A stretch of DNA of 64,000 nucleotides from JACCZR01 sp963844805 (lineage in GTDB: Bacteria > Actinomycetota > Thermoleophilia > Solirubrobacterales > Thermoleophilaceae), in NCBI GenBank assembly GCA_963844805.1, contig CAWJPU010000002.1, positions 62,001-126,000 of the forward strand. The letters run 5' to 3'. The position numbers and the translations under genes are program-made. Numbering within the stretch: position 1 is the stretch's first letter; every line of letters begins with the position of its first letter. The notes beneath the pieces are model-generated. The model searched no databases and was not told the DNA's origin. It worked only from the letters and a program-made list of their open reading frames with translations. This document shows, in pieces, positions 17,642-26,555 of this stretch.

Positions 17642-18133
17642 GCTCGCAGCTAGGCCCCGGAGAGGCCCTGGACTGTCTCTTGAGGCGACGAGGGACGAAT
17701 TCCTCACCCGCTCAACCGGCTCCTCCTCGGCGAGGGTCGGTGACCCCTTCATAGCGCCGTATGGTCGCGCACGCTGGTTGGCCCTCCCTGGGGCCTCTGG
17801 GGCGTCCTCCCACCGAACGCCCCCGATAGCGTCACCCGGCCTAGCTGCGGCGGCCCGCCTCCGGGTTGATCCCCCGGCGTAGACTGAGGAATCGGCGGGA
17901 ACTGCGCCGGTGGGCAGCGCGTGGAGACTCCGACACGGGACCGCCCTTCGCCGGAAGGTCGTTTTTGCTCGGCGTCGAGAACCTTGTCCGCCGGGCGCGC
18001 CCTCAAAAGAACGCCCCTCGTAGCTACTCCGACAGTCCCACGGGCACGCGCGGGTTGTGTCGGCCCCGGCTACGGGGCGTGCGCGGCTACCGAGGGGCGG
18101 CTCCCAGTCCGGGGCCGGACATACGCTTCCGGC
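17642..18133. other. about 490 bases without a recognisable gene
   Basis: No coding pattern that I recognise. The end nearest dinB holds a possible -10 element (CATACGCT around 18118-18126) close to the GTG start at 18134. No GAAC-N4-GTTC LexA box was found, so SOS control of dinB is not supported here. Confidence 0.5.
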
Positions 18134-19174
18134 GTGAGCTTCGCCGACTGGCCCCGTGTCTACGCACATGTCGACATGGACGCCTTCTACGTGAGCGTGG
18201 AGCTGCAGCGCCGCCCAGAGCTGCGCGGACTGCCCGTCGTGGTCGCGGGCAGCGGGCCGCGCGCCGTGGTGACCACCGCGTCCTACGAGGCGCGCCGGTT
18301 CGGGATCTACTCGGCCACGCCGGCGGCGCGGGCGCGGCGGCTGTGCCCGCAGGCGGTGTTCGTGGCGCCGGACTTCGACCACTACCGCGCGCGGTCGCGC
18401 GAGGTGATGCAGGTGCTGCGCTCTCAGGTGGAGCGTGTCGAGGTGGTGGGCCTGGACGAGGCCTACCTGGACCTGAGCGGGCTTGGCCGCCCCAAGGCGG
18501 CGGCGCGGCGAGTGAAGGCCGGGGTTCAGCAGGCGACAGGGCTGTGCAGCTCGATCGGGATCGGCCCCAGCAAGCTGGTGGCCAAGGTGGCCTCCGACGC
18601 CGACAAGCCGGACGGCTTCGTGATGCTCAGTCAGGCCGAGGCCCGCGAGCGCTTCGCCGGCGCGTCCCCGGCGCTGATTCCCGGCATCGGGCCCAAGTCG
18701 GTCGAGCGCCTGCGCCGGCAGGGCATCGAGACGCTCGGCCAGCTCGCCGATGCGCCCCAGGCGCCCGAGGGCCTGCGCCGCCTGGCGCGGTTCGACGACG
18801 AGCGCGAGCTGGAGCTGGACCGCGTGCGCAAGTCCGAGTCGCGCGAGACGACCTTCGACCACGACCTGCGCGGGGTGACGGCGCTGATGCCGGTGCTCGA
18901 GCGCCTCAGCGAGGAGCTATGCGCCGGCCTCGGGCGCCACGAGCGCCGCGGGCGCACGATCGGGATCAAGGTGCGCCTGGACGACTTCTCCACGCACACA
19001 CGCGCGCGCAGCGTGGCCGCCCCGATCAACGACCTGGCGACCGTCCGGCGCGTGGCGGGCGAGCTCCTCGCAGAGCTCGACCCGCCGCGGCCGGTGCGGC
19101 TGCTCGGGGTGCGGGTGGCGGGCCTGGACGAGGCCGCCCCCGCCCCGAGCGATCAGATGTCGCTCACGCTCTAG
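18134..19174 (+). CDS. dinB: DNA polymerase IV (Y-family translesion polymerase)
   Basis: 346 residues from GTG 18134 (VSFADWPRVYAHVDMDAFYV). Catalytic residues appear in VDMDAFYVSVE and EVVGLDEAYLDLSG; the little-finger and helix-hairpin region includes SPALIPGIGPKSVERLRRQG; the C-terminus ends QMSLTL, a fair beta-clamp-binding motif. Longer in-frame extension upstream to 17921 has no family similarity. It replicates across lesions with low fidelity. It is convergent with the RlpA-like gene across 19 bases. Confidence 0.93.
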   Translation: MSFADWPRVYAHVDMDAFYVSVELQRRPELRGLPVVVAGSGPRAVVTTASYEARRFGIYSATPAARARRLCPQAVFVAPDFDHYRARSREVMQVLRSQVERVEVVGLDEAYLDLSGLGRPKAAARRVKAGVQQATGLCSSIGIGPSKLVAKVASDADKPDGFVMLSQAEARERFAGASPALIPGIGPKSVERLRRQGIETLGQLADAPQAPEGLRRLARFDDERELELDRVRKSESRETTFDHDLRGVTALMPVLERLSEELCAGLGRHERRGRTIGIKVRLDDFSTHTRARSVAAPINDLATVRRVAGELLAELDPPRPVRLLGVRVAGLDEAAPAPSDQMSLTL

Positions 19175-19193
19175 CAGGCGCGAGCGAGCAGGG

Positions 19194-20105
19194 CTACTTC
19201 GAGGTCCAGACCGTGCCGGTGGAGCCGAAGCCGAGCTTGCGCTTCGCGGCGGCGGTCAGGTCCCAGTCGCGACCGCCCACGTAGGGGCCGCGGTCGACCA
19301 CGCGGATCGTGGCGGTGCGGCCCTTGTAACGGAACACGACCTTCGTGCCGCAGGGGAGGCTCTTGTTGGCCACGCCCACGGTGCTCGGCGACAGCGTGCC
19401 GCCGCAGCCGAGCTTGTTGCCGTACAGGCCCGGGCCGTACCACGAGGCGTGGCCGGGGCGCAGCACGTAGGTCTTGCCGCGCAGAGTGCGGCTGACGCCG
19501 GCGTTGCGGCCGTCGCCGCGGAAGCGCACGCGCAGGCGGTACGAGCCGACCTTGCGCGGGCGGAACGCCGCGGTGAAGCGGCCGCCACGGCGCGTGCGGG
19601 CGGTGTCGACCGTCTTCCAACGACGGCCCGAGCGCCGCTGCAGCGACACGCGCCGGCCACGCAGGCCGGGGCGCAGGCGGCCCTTGACGCGCACGGACGA
19701 GCCGCGCTTGACGTAGCGCGAGCCGCGGCCGCTGAGGCGCGCGACCACGGTCACGCGCTTCTCGGACGAGGTGCCGGCGCCCTGGGACACGGCCCGGTAG
19801 GAGCCGGACTGCTCGGCCTTGACGTCGAACCGATACGAGCCGCCCGAGGCGGTCGAGGTGGTCTTGACGGTGCGCCAGTGCTCACCGCGCGGGGCGTGCT
19901 CGAGGCGCACGGACTGGCCGGCCTGTGCCTGGGGCACCGAGCCGGTCAGGTCGACGTTCTCGCCGAAGCGCACGCGCTCGGTCGAGCCCGCACCGGCCAT
20001 CTGGACGGTCGGGGCGGCCGGCGCGGCGGCGGCCAGGGAACCTGCGGATACGAGTGCGGCGGCGACGCCCAGCGTCGCGCGACCGCGCATGCGAGTCCAT
20101 CGCAC
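19194..20105 (-). CDS. secreted RlpA-like double-psi beta-barrel protein with Ig-like repeats
   Basis: 303 residues. Signal peptide residues 1-31; two beta-sandwich repeats (about 32-115 and 116-210, with SVRVKGRLRPGLRGRRVSLQ); and a C-terminal double-psi beta-barrel from residue 216: GHASWYGPGLYGNKLGCGG, LPCGTKVVFRYKGRTATIRV, VDRGPYVGGRDWDLTAAA. RlpA-like domains act on peptidoglycan glycan strands or bind denuded glycans. A c-di-AMP riboswitch precedes the gene, the typical control of actinobacterial wall-lytic enzymes. Confidence 0.88.
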   Translation of the reverse strand: MRWTRMRGRATLGVAAALVSAGSLAAAAPAAPTVQMAGAGSTERVRFGENVDLTGSVPQAQAGQSVRLEHAPRGEHWRTVKTTSTASGGSYRFDVKAEQSGSYRAVSQGAGTSSEKRVTVVARLSGRGSRYVKRGSSVRVKGRLRPGLRGRRVSLQRRSGRRWKTVDTARTRRGGRFTAAFRPRKVGSYRLRVRFRGDGRNAGVSRTLRGKTYVLRPGHASWYGPGLYGNKLGCGGTLSPSTVGVANKSLPCGTKVVFRYKGRTATIRVVDRGPYVGGRDWDLTAAAKRKLGFGSTGTVWTSK

Positions 20106-20124
20106 GGTGCAACTCCGTTTCCCG

Positions 20125-20275
20125 GCCCTTGCCTACGGGGTTAGCTGACGGGCTCGCACGGGCATGTGCCTCGCGCTACGGACGGGGTGCGCCCAGCGCA
20201 CCGCGACCGACTCGCCCCGGCCGCGCAACTGGCGCGGCGGTGGTTCCCCCGCCCGGCATACGCGTATGCGCGCAG
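20125..20275 (-). ncRNA. c-di-AMP riboswitch (ydaO/yuaA class) in the leader of the RlpA-like gene
   Basis: On the minus strand the leader carries the class hallmarks in order: GGGGGAACC (rc of 20242-20250), GGGGCGAGTCGG, then GAGCCCGTCAGCTAACC running into CGTAGGC (rc of 20131-20154), followed by AAGGGCCGGG. The start codon is about 25 bases beyond. This class senses cyclic di-AMP and, in actinobacteria, usually precedes secreted wall hydrolases, which fits the gene below. A GCATACGCGTATGC palindrome marks the 5' side. Boundaries are approximate. Confidence 0.88.
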
Positions 20276-20333
20276 CCGGCTCGGTAGGCCGATCGAACAA
20301 CTGTTCGTGGACCTTACCCCGAGTCAAGTCGCC

Positions 20334-20339
20334 TAATGT
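20334..20339 (+). promoter_or_regulatory. probable -10 element of the wax-ester-synthase gene
   Basis: TAATGT about 14 bases ahead of the GTG at 20353. It suggests a leaderless or very short-leader transcript. A -35 is not clear. The site lies upstream of, and divergent from, the riboswitch-controlled gene. Confidence 0.4.
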
Positions 20340-20352
20340 GAGCCTCGTCACA

Positions 20353-21748
20353 GTGGCCGACGACCGCCTGAGCGCTCTGGATGCGTCCTTCCTCCACCTC
20401 GAGGACGCGTCGGCTCACATGCACGTGGCCTCGGTGATGCTGTTCGAGGGCGACCCGCCCAGCCACGAGGAGCTGGTGGCCGAGGTCGAGCGGCGGCTGC
20501 ACCTGGTCCCCCGCTACCGCCAGCGGCTGGCGCCCGTCCCGCTGGGGCAGGGGCGCCCGAAGTGGGTCGACGACCCTCACCTCAACCTCGAGTACCACGT
20601 GCGCGCGACCGCGCTGCCCACGCCGGGCACCGAGGAGCAGCTGCGCGCCCTGGCAGGGCGGGTCTTCTCGCAGCCGCTGGACCGCGACAAGCCGCTGTGG
20701 GAGCTGTGGCTGGCCGAGGGCCTGGAGGACGGCCGCTTCGTCCTGCTGTCCAAGACCCACCACGCGCTGGTGGACGGGGTCTCCGGCGTGGACCTGGTGA
20801 CGGTTCTGTTCGACAGCTCGTCCGACCCCGCGGCCCCCACCGACCCGGGCCGGGGCTGGCTGCCGCGCCCCCTCCCCTCCCCTGCGCAGCTGCTCGGCGA
20901 GGCGCTGGTCGAGCGCGCCTCGCCGCGGGAGGTGTCGCGCACCGCCCGGGCAATCCTGCGGACCCCGCGCGGGATCGCTGCCGGGGTGCGAGACCGCGCC
21001 GTGGCCGCCGGGGCGCTGTCCTGGGCAGGGGTCAGGCCCGCCCCGCCGAGCCCCTACAACCGCCCGATCAGCCCCCATCGGCGGTTCACCTGGGTGCGCG
21101 CCTCGCTGGAGGACTTCAAGGCGATCAAGGACCGGCTGGGTGGCACGGTCAACGACGTGGTGGTGGCCATCGTGACCGGGGCGCTGGGCCGCCACCTGCG
21201 CCGCCGGGGGATCCGCACCGACGACATCGAGCTCCAGGGCCTGATCCCGCTGAGCGTCGAGCACGAGGAGGCCGGCACCCGCGTGGAGGCCATCGACGCC
21301 CCCCTGCCGGTCTGGTGCCAGGACCCGGTCGACCGCCTCGAGCTCGTGCACGAGGAGCTGAAGGACCTCAAGGAGGAGGGCGGCGCGGTGGGTGCCGAGG
21401 TGATCAGCGAGATGGGCGGCTTCGCGGCGGCAACGATCATGGGCCAGGCGGCGCGCGCGTTCGCCCGTAGGCGGTACTTCAACGTGGTGGTCACCAACGT
21501 CCCGGGGCCTCAGAACCCCCTCTACCTGCTGGGACGGGAGCTGGTCGACTGCTTCCCGATGGTCCCGCTGGCCCGCGACCAGGGACTTGGCGTGGCGATC
21601 CTGAGCTACCACGGGCACCTGAACTTCGGCCTGGTCGGCGACTACGACGTGATGTTCGACCTCGAGGACTTCGCCGAGGACGTGCATGCTCAGCCTCGAG
21701 GAGCTCGCCCAGGCGGCCGATGTTCTTCTCGACTCCACACTGGCTTAA
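20353..21748 (+). CDS. wax ester synthase / diacylglycerol acyltransferase (WS/DGAT, frameshifted near 3' end)
   Basis: About 464 residues from GTG 20353 (VADDRLSALDASFLHLED). The catalytic HHxxxDG motif is KTHHALVDGVSGVDL near residue 135, and the second conserved motif NVVVTNVPGPQNPLYL is near 378. The frame changes near 21688 (EDFAEDV to LSLEELAQAADVLLDSTLA), one extra base, and ends at the TAA 21746-21748. The enzyme makes wax esters or triacylglycerol from acyl-CoA. An alternative GTG at 20338 would add five residues. Confidence 0.9.
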
Positions 21749-21772
21749 CGAAAACGGGGTTACGATTCGTTC

Positions 21773-22223
21773 GTGCGCGACAAGGTGATCGAGAGCGCCC
21801 GCCGGCTGGGCCTCGAAGTGGACGTGCGCAAGCTGGATTCCTCCACCGCCACGGTGGGCGAGGCCGCCCAGGCGGTGGGCTGCCAGGACGCTCAGATCGC
21901 CAAGTCGCTGGTCTTCGTCTGCGACGGGGATCCCGTGGTGTGCATCGCCTCGGGAGCCCACCGCGTGGACACAGACCGGCTCGCCGACATCTTCGACTGC
22001 GCCGAGGTGCGCAAGGCCTCGCCCGACGAGGTCCGCGCCGCCACCGGCTATCGCAGTGGGCGGAGTCGCACCCTTCGGGTACGACCTGCCGACGGTCATG
22101 GACGAGGACCTGCTGGAGCACGACTGCGTCTGGGCCGCCGCGGGCGACGGGCACAGCCTGTTCGAGGTCAACCCCCGCAAGCTGCTCAATTGCACCGGCG
22201 CGCAGCTGGCGCGGGTCTCCTAG
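21773..22223 (+). CDS. YbaK/EbsC-type aminoacyl-tRNA deacylase (frameshifted)
   Basis: Small trans-editing protein that hydrolyses mischarged tRNA. GTG 21773 gives MRDKVIESARRLGLEVDVRK, with the core DAQIAKSLVFVCDGDPVVCI and the Gly loop after a frame change near 22055 (RAATGY to AVGGVAPFGYDLPTV), equal to one extra base. It ends NPRKLLNCTGAQLARVS at TAG 22221-22223. About 149 residues. Amino acid specificity (Pro, Ala or Cys mischarging) is not clear. Confidence 0.85.
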
Positions 22224-22303
22224 CGCTCGCGCCGCTAGCGCCGGCGCCCGGTTCGCGCGGCGCCCGACCGGCGCGCGACGCGCGGGCTACTCGTTCGGAC
22301 AGA

Positions 22304-22327
22304 CGCTCAGTCGCGCTGACGAATTTT
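22304..22327 (+). terminator. possible terminator after the tRNA deacylase gene
   Basis: CGCTCAG-TCGCG-CTGACG followed by AATTTT. The stem is imperfect as written, but dropping one C gives CGTCAG/CTGACG, the same stem as the hairpin at 63981. It is 80 bases after the stop. Confidence 0.4.
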
Positions 22328-22401
22328 CCGTAGGCGCTGCCGGCGTGCGCGGCCGCGCCCGCCGCCGATCGGATCCGGCTCTCGCCCCGCGCCCGCGTGC
22401 G

Positions 22402-23271
22402 CTAGGCGAAGAAGGCCCGCGCGCGGTCGGCCACCAGCTCGGGCACCTCGTCGGCGACGAAGTGGGTCACCCCCTCCACCGGCTCGACGCGGGCGTCGTC
22501 GGCGTGCCGGGGCAGGTCGGAGACCGTCTCGATCGGCAGCACCGGGTCGTCGGTGCCGTGCAGGGCCAGGACCGGCTGGCGCAGCCGCTTGCCGCGGTAG
22601 TCCCCGCGCAGGATCGAGCGCATGTCACGCATCAGGAAGGTCCGGTAGATCTCGCGCGCCGCGCGTGCGCGCGCGGGCTCGAGGAACTGGTCGAGGTAGA
22701 TCCGGGCCTCCTCCTCGCTCCACACCCGCGGGACCAGCTGGGCGGTCATGACCTTGGCCAGCCGCCCCGACGTCATCACCCGATCGCCCGCCCACGGAGT
22801 GCCCAGCACCGCCGCATACCAGAAGCGGAACAGGCCCAGCCCCCGGCGGGCGCTGGGGTCGCTGAGCGGGTGTCCGGTGTTCAGCGCGATGAGACGCTCG
22901 ACGCGGTCGGGGTGGCGCAGGCACATGAGGAAGCCCGCATAGCCGCCCCAGTCGTGGCCCAGGAGCCCCACGCGGTCGATCTCCAGCGCGTCGAGCAGGG
23001 CGATCGCGTCGGCGGCCATGCTCTCCTTCTCGTAGCCCCACGGCGGCGCGTCGCTCCAGCCCAGGCCGCGCAGGTCCGGGCAGACCACGCGGTGGCTCTC
23101 GGCCAGCGCCGGGATCACGCCCTTCCACATCCACCAGTGCTGCGGCCAGCCGTGCAGCAGCAGCAGCGCCGGGCCCTCCCCGGCCTCGGCCACGTGCACG
23201 CGCAGGCCGTCCGGGAGCTGCACCCAATCGTGCCGCACGCCTTCGACCTCGGGCATGGAACGCTCCGCCAC
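22402..23271 (-). CDS. alpha/beta hydrolase, epoxide-hydrolase-like
   Basis: 289 residues. Oxyanion motif HGWP at 40-43, nucleophile elbow GHDWGG with Asp107 in place of Ser, and a late His in GVTHFVADE. An Asp nucleophile points to epoxide hydrolase or haloalkane dehalogenase chemistry; the two cap Tyr residues typical of epoxide hydrolases cannot be assigned with certainty. It is divergent from nadE, 28 bases apart. Confidence 0.9.
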   Translation of the reverse strand: MAERSMPEVEGVRHDWVQLPDGLRVHVAEAGEGPALLLLHGWPQHWWMWKGVIPALAESHRVVCPDLRGLGWSDAPPWGYEKESMAADAIALLDALEIDRVGLLGHDWGGYAGFLMCLRHPDRVERLIALNTGHPLSDPSARRGLGLFRFWYAAVLGTPWAGDRVMTSGRLAKVMTAQLVPRVWSEEEARIYLDQFLEPARARAAREIYRTFLMRDMRSILRGDYRGKRLRQPVLALHGTDDPVLPIETVSDLPRHADDARVEPVEGVTHFVADEVPELVADRARAFFA

Positions 23272-23299
23272 GGCGGGGCGAGCATAATTGGGTCAGACC

Positions 23300-25094
23300 A
23301 TGGCTCCCCTCCGCGTCGCCCTCGCCCAGATCAACCCGACCGTCGGTGACATCGCCGGCAACGCGCGGCTGATCAACGAGTACACGGCGATGGCCCGCAG
23401 CGAGGAGGCCAGCATCGTCGTGTTCCCGGAGCTGGCCCTCACCGGCTACCCGCCCGAGGACCTGCTGCTGAAGACCCACTTCCTCGACGCGGTGGGCGAT
23501 GCGCTGCAGGACATCGCCGCTCAGACGCAGGGGATCGTGGCCCTGGTGGGCTTCCCCGAGCGCGCCGACGACGTCTACAACGCCGCCGCGCTGCTGGCCG
23601 ACGGCCAGGTGAGCGCGGTCTACCGCAAGATGTACCTGCCCAACTACGGCGTCTTCGACGAGCAGCGCTACTTCCAGAACGGCCAGCGCCCCGCGGTCTT
23701 CGGGCTCGACGGGGAGACCGTGGGCGTCACGGTCTGCGACGACATCTGGGAGCCCGGCCCGCCCGGGACCACCGAGGCCCTGGCCGGCGCCCAGCTGATC
23801 GTCAATCTCTCCGCTTCGCCCTACCACTCGGGCAAGGGCAAGACACGCGAGCGCATGCTCGCCCAGCGCGCCCGCGACAACCTGGCCGCGGTGGCGTTCT
23901 GCAACAGCGTCGGCGGCCAAGACGAGCTCGTCTTCGACGGCCACAGCCTCCTGCTCGACTGGGACGGCAGCGTGGTGGCCCGCGCGCCGCAGTTCGAGGA
24001 GTCGCTGACCATCGGGATCATCGACCCCGCGGCGGCCGCGGGAGGGCGGCTGCGCGACCCGCGGCACCGCACCAACGTGCGCCGCCGCCGCCGCCGGGCC
24101 GACGCCGGCATTCCCCAGTTCGAGGTCGAGCGGCTGGCCGACCTGACGGTCGAGGCCCCCGCCCCCGAGGAGGTCACGACCGGTCCGGTGGACGACCCGC
24201 TGGAGCTCGAGGCCGAGATCTATGCCGCGCTCGAGCTCGGGGTGCGCGACTACGTGGACAAGAACGACTTCTCGTCGGTGGTGATCGCCCTCTCGGGCGG
24301 CATCGACTCCGCGCTGGTCGCGCTGGTGGCCGCGGACGCGCTGGGCGCCGGGCGCGTGAACTGCGTGTCGATGCCCTCGCCTTACTCGTCGGAAGGCACG
24401 CGCGCAGACGCCCGCGCCATCGCCGAGAACCTCGGCACGGAGTTCATGGAGCTGGAGATCGAGCCCGCGATGAAGGCCTACGACGAGCTGCTCGCCGGGC
24501 CGTTCGAGGGCCACGAGAACGACCTGACCGAGGAGAACGTGCAGGCCCGCATCCGCGGCAACATGGTGATGGCGCTGTCGAACAAGTTCGGCTCGCTCGG
24601 TGCTCACCACCGGCAACAAGTCCGAGCTGTCGGTGGGCTACTCGACGCTCTACGGGGACATGGCGGGTGGGTTCGCGGTGCTCAAGGACGTCTACAAGGG
24701 CTGGGTGTACCGGTTCGTGCGCTGGCGCAACGCGCAAAGCGACGGCGAGCTCGTGCCCGAGTCGGTGCTGGAGCGCCCGCCGTCGGCCGAGCTGCGCGAG
24801 GAGCAGCTGGACGAGGACTCACTGCCCCCCTACGAGGTGCTGGACGAGATCCTCGAGGACTACATCGAGGGCGACCTGGACGCGGGCGAGCTGGTCCGCC
24901 GAGGGCTGCCCGCGGAGGACGTGGAGCGGGTGGTCCGCATGGTCGACGGCGCGGAGTACAAGCGCCGCCAGGCCCCGCCCGGCATCCGCATCTCCACCCG
25001 CGCGTTCGGACGCGATCGCAGGCTGCCGATCACCAATCGCTACGAGTCGCGCGTGGAGCCCCGCGAGCGCTCGCGGCGGCTGCGGGCCCTCTAG
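23300..25094 (+). CDS. nadE: glutamine-dependent NAD+ synthetase (frameshifted)
   Basis: Two-domain enzyme that amidates nicotinic acid adenine dinucleotide using glutamine ammonia. The nitrilase-type glutaminase triad is visible: Glu44 (VFPELALTGYPPE), Lys110 (VYRKMYLPNYG), Cys146 (VTVCDDIWE). The synthetase has the P-loop ALSGGIDSALVA near 332 and, after a frame change near 24598 (one extra base), VLTTGNKSELSVGYSTLYGD. Corrected length is about 598 residues. CATAAT at 23283-23288 is a probable -10, leaving almost no leader before ATG 23300. Confidence 0.93.
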
Positions 25095-25095
25095 C

Positions 25096-25494
25096 TCAGG
25101 CCGGAGCCGGGCGCACGGCCATCGTCACCCGCGTGGTGGCGCACAGGCGGCCCTCGCCGTCGGTGAAGTCCACGTCCCAGACCCAGGTCGTGCGGCCGCG
25201 GTGCCGGCGCCGGGCGGTCGCCTCCACCAGGCCCTCGGACACCGGGCGCAGGAAGCTCGTCGCGTTGGACTGCCCCATCGCCACCGACTCGGGGCTCACC
25301 GCGGCGAACGTCGCGACCGAGCACAGGCTCTCCGCGAGAGCGGCGTAGGCGCCTCCGTGCACGATTCCCATGGGCTGGCGGTGGTGGGCCGCCACCTCGA
25401 ACCGGGCGTGGGCCTCCTCGTCGCCGATATCGAGGAACTCGAAGCCCAGGACGTCGTCGAGCGTTCCCGCCAGCTGCTGTGGGTCGGCGGCCAA
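25096..25494 (-). CDS. PaaI-family hotdog thioesterase
   Basis: About 132 residues from TTG 25494 (LAADPQQLAGTLDDVLGFEF). The hotdog signature GIVHGGAYAALAES near residues 43-57 and C-terminal strand RGRTTWVWDVDFTDGEGRL fit acyl-CoA thioesterases of the PaaI/YbgC-like group. Codons further upstream to 25581 would overlap the divergent gene and show no similarity. It is convergent with nadE, one base apart. Confidence 0.85.
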   Translation of the reverse strand: MAADPQQLAGTLDDVLGFEFLDIGDEEAHARFEVAAHHRQPMGIVHGGAYAALAESLCSVATFAAVSPESVAMGQSNATSFLRPVSEGLVEATARRRHRGRTTWVWDVDFTDGEGRLCATTRVTMAVRPAPA

Positions 25495-25522
25495 GCTCCG
25501 CAGGCTACAGTTCCGCCCCAGC

Positions 25523-26555
25523 GTGGCGACCTTCGACCAGCTTTCCGCCGACCAGAAGGCAATCGTCGAGCTGATCCTCAAGCGAGGGCAGTCCTACGAG
25601 GAGCTCTCCGAGATGCTGGGGATGCCGGAGGACCGCGTGCGCGAGCTCGCGCAGACCGCGCTGGTGGAGCTCGCGCCGGCCACCGCCCAGGCCGTCGACG
25701 AGGACTGGCGCGGCCAGCTGGCCGACTACGTGCTGGGCCAGCAGACCGGCCCCGAGTCCACCGCCACCCGTGGCCACCTGCGCCGCTCCGAGGCGGCCCG
25801 CGCCTGGGCCCGTTCGCTCCTGGACTCGCTCGACGACCTGTACGAGGGCGACGGCCGCCCCTCCATCCCCGAGGGCGACCGCTCCGCGGCCCGTGCCGAG
25901 CGCAAGCCCCGCCGCGAGCGCGCCCGCGCCGCAGCCGACGACGACGAGGACGACCGCCCGCGCGGCCCGCTCTCGCCCGAGGCCCGCGCCGCCGTGCGCC
26001 GCCGCCGCCTGATCGGCGGACTGGCCGCGGCGCTGGTGCTGATCGCGCTTGATCGTGCTGGTGTGGCCGGTGGGCTTGCTCACCGGCGACGACGAGGAGC
26101 CCGCGCAGCGGGCTGCCAACAGCAACCAGCCCCGCCTGGTCGGCCAGACCGTGCTGCGGCCCACCGGCGGCAACAAGCAGGGCGGCGGCGTGGCCGTGGT
26201 GGCCGAGCGCGGCAAGCAGCGCCAGCTGATCGTCCAGGCCCAGCTTCCGCCCAGCCCCCGCCGCACCGCCTACGAGGTCTGGCTCTACAACTCCGACGGC
26301 GACGCCCAGTCGATCGGGGCCCAGGTGACCGACCGCCAGGGCCGCTACCAGGGCGCGGGCCCGCTGCCGGCCGACTTCGACAAGTTCAAGTACATCGACA
26401 TCTCGCGCGAGCCGATCGACCGCAACGCCAAGCACTCCGGCCAGTCGATCCTGCGCGGGCCCACCGCGCCGCTGAAGGGCGGTCCCCAGCCGCAGGTCCC
26501 CGGCCAGGGCGCGCAGCAGCAGCAGCCGCAGCCGCAGCCCCAGCAGCCGCGCTAG
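25523..26555 (+). CDS. sigma4-like HTH, one membrane helix, RskA-like extracytoplasmic domain (frameshifted)
   Basis: About 343 residues from GTG 25523. Residues 1-55 (TFDQLSADQKAIVELILKRG, then SYEELSEMLGMPEDRVREL) look like sigma factor region 4. A charged linker rich in Arg/Asp/Glu follows, then a single membrane helix near 165-190 which contains the frame change at 26048 (ALVLIAL to IVLVWPVGLL, one extra base). The outside part has RQLIVQAQLPPSPRRTAYEV and WLYNSDGDAQSIG, reminiscent of the C-terminal domain of RskA anti-sigma factors, and ends in a Gln/Pro-rich tail. Function unknown; likely a membrane-tethered regulator. Confidence 0.75.

Noticed and set aside
18000..18133. LexA (SOS) box ahead of dinB
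   Set aside because: The nearest candidate, GAACCTTGTC, does not match GAAC-N4-GTTC.
20164..23349. A 1061-codon plus-strand frame from the riboswitch region to nadE
   Set aside because: Only the WS/DGAT part has homology; the rest passes through other genes in the wrong frame.
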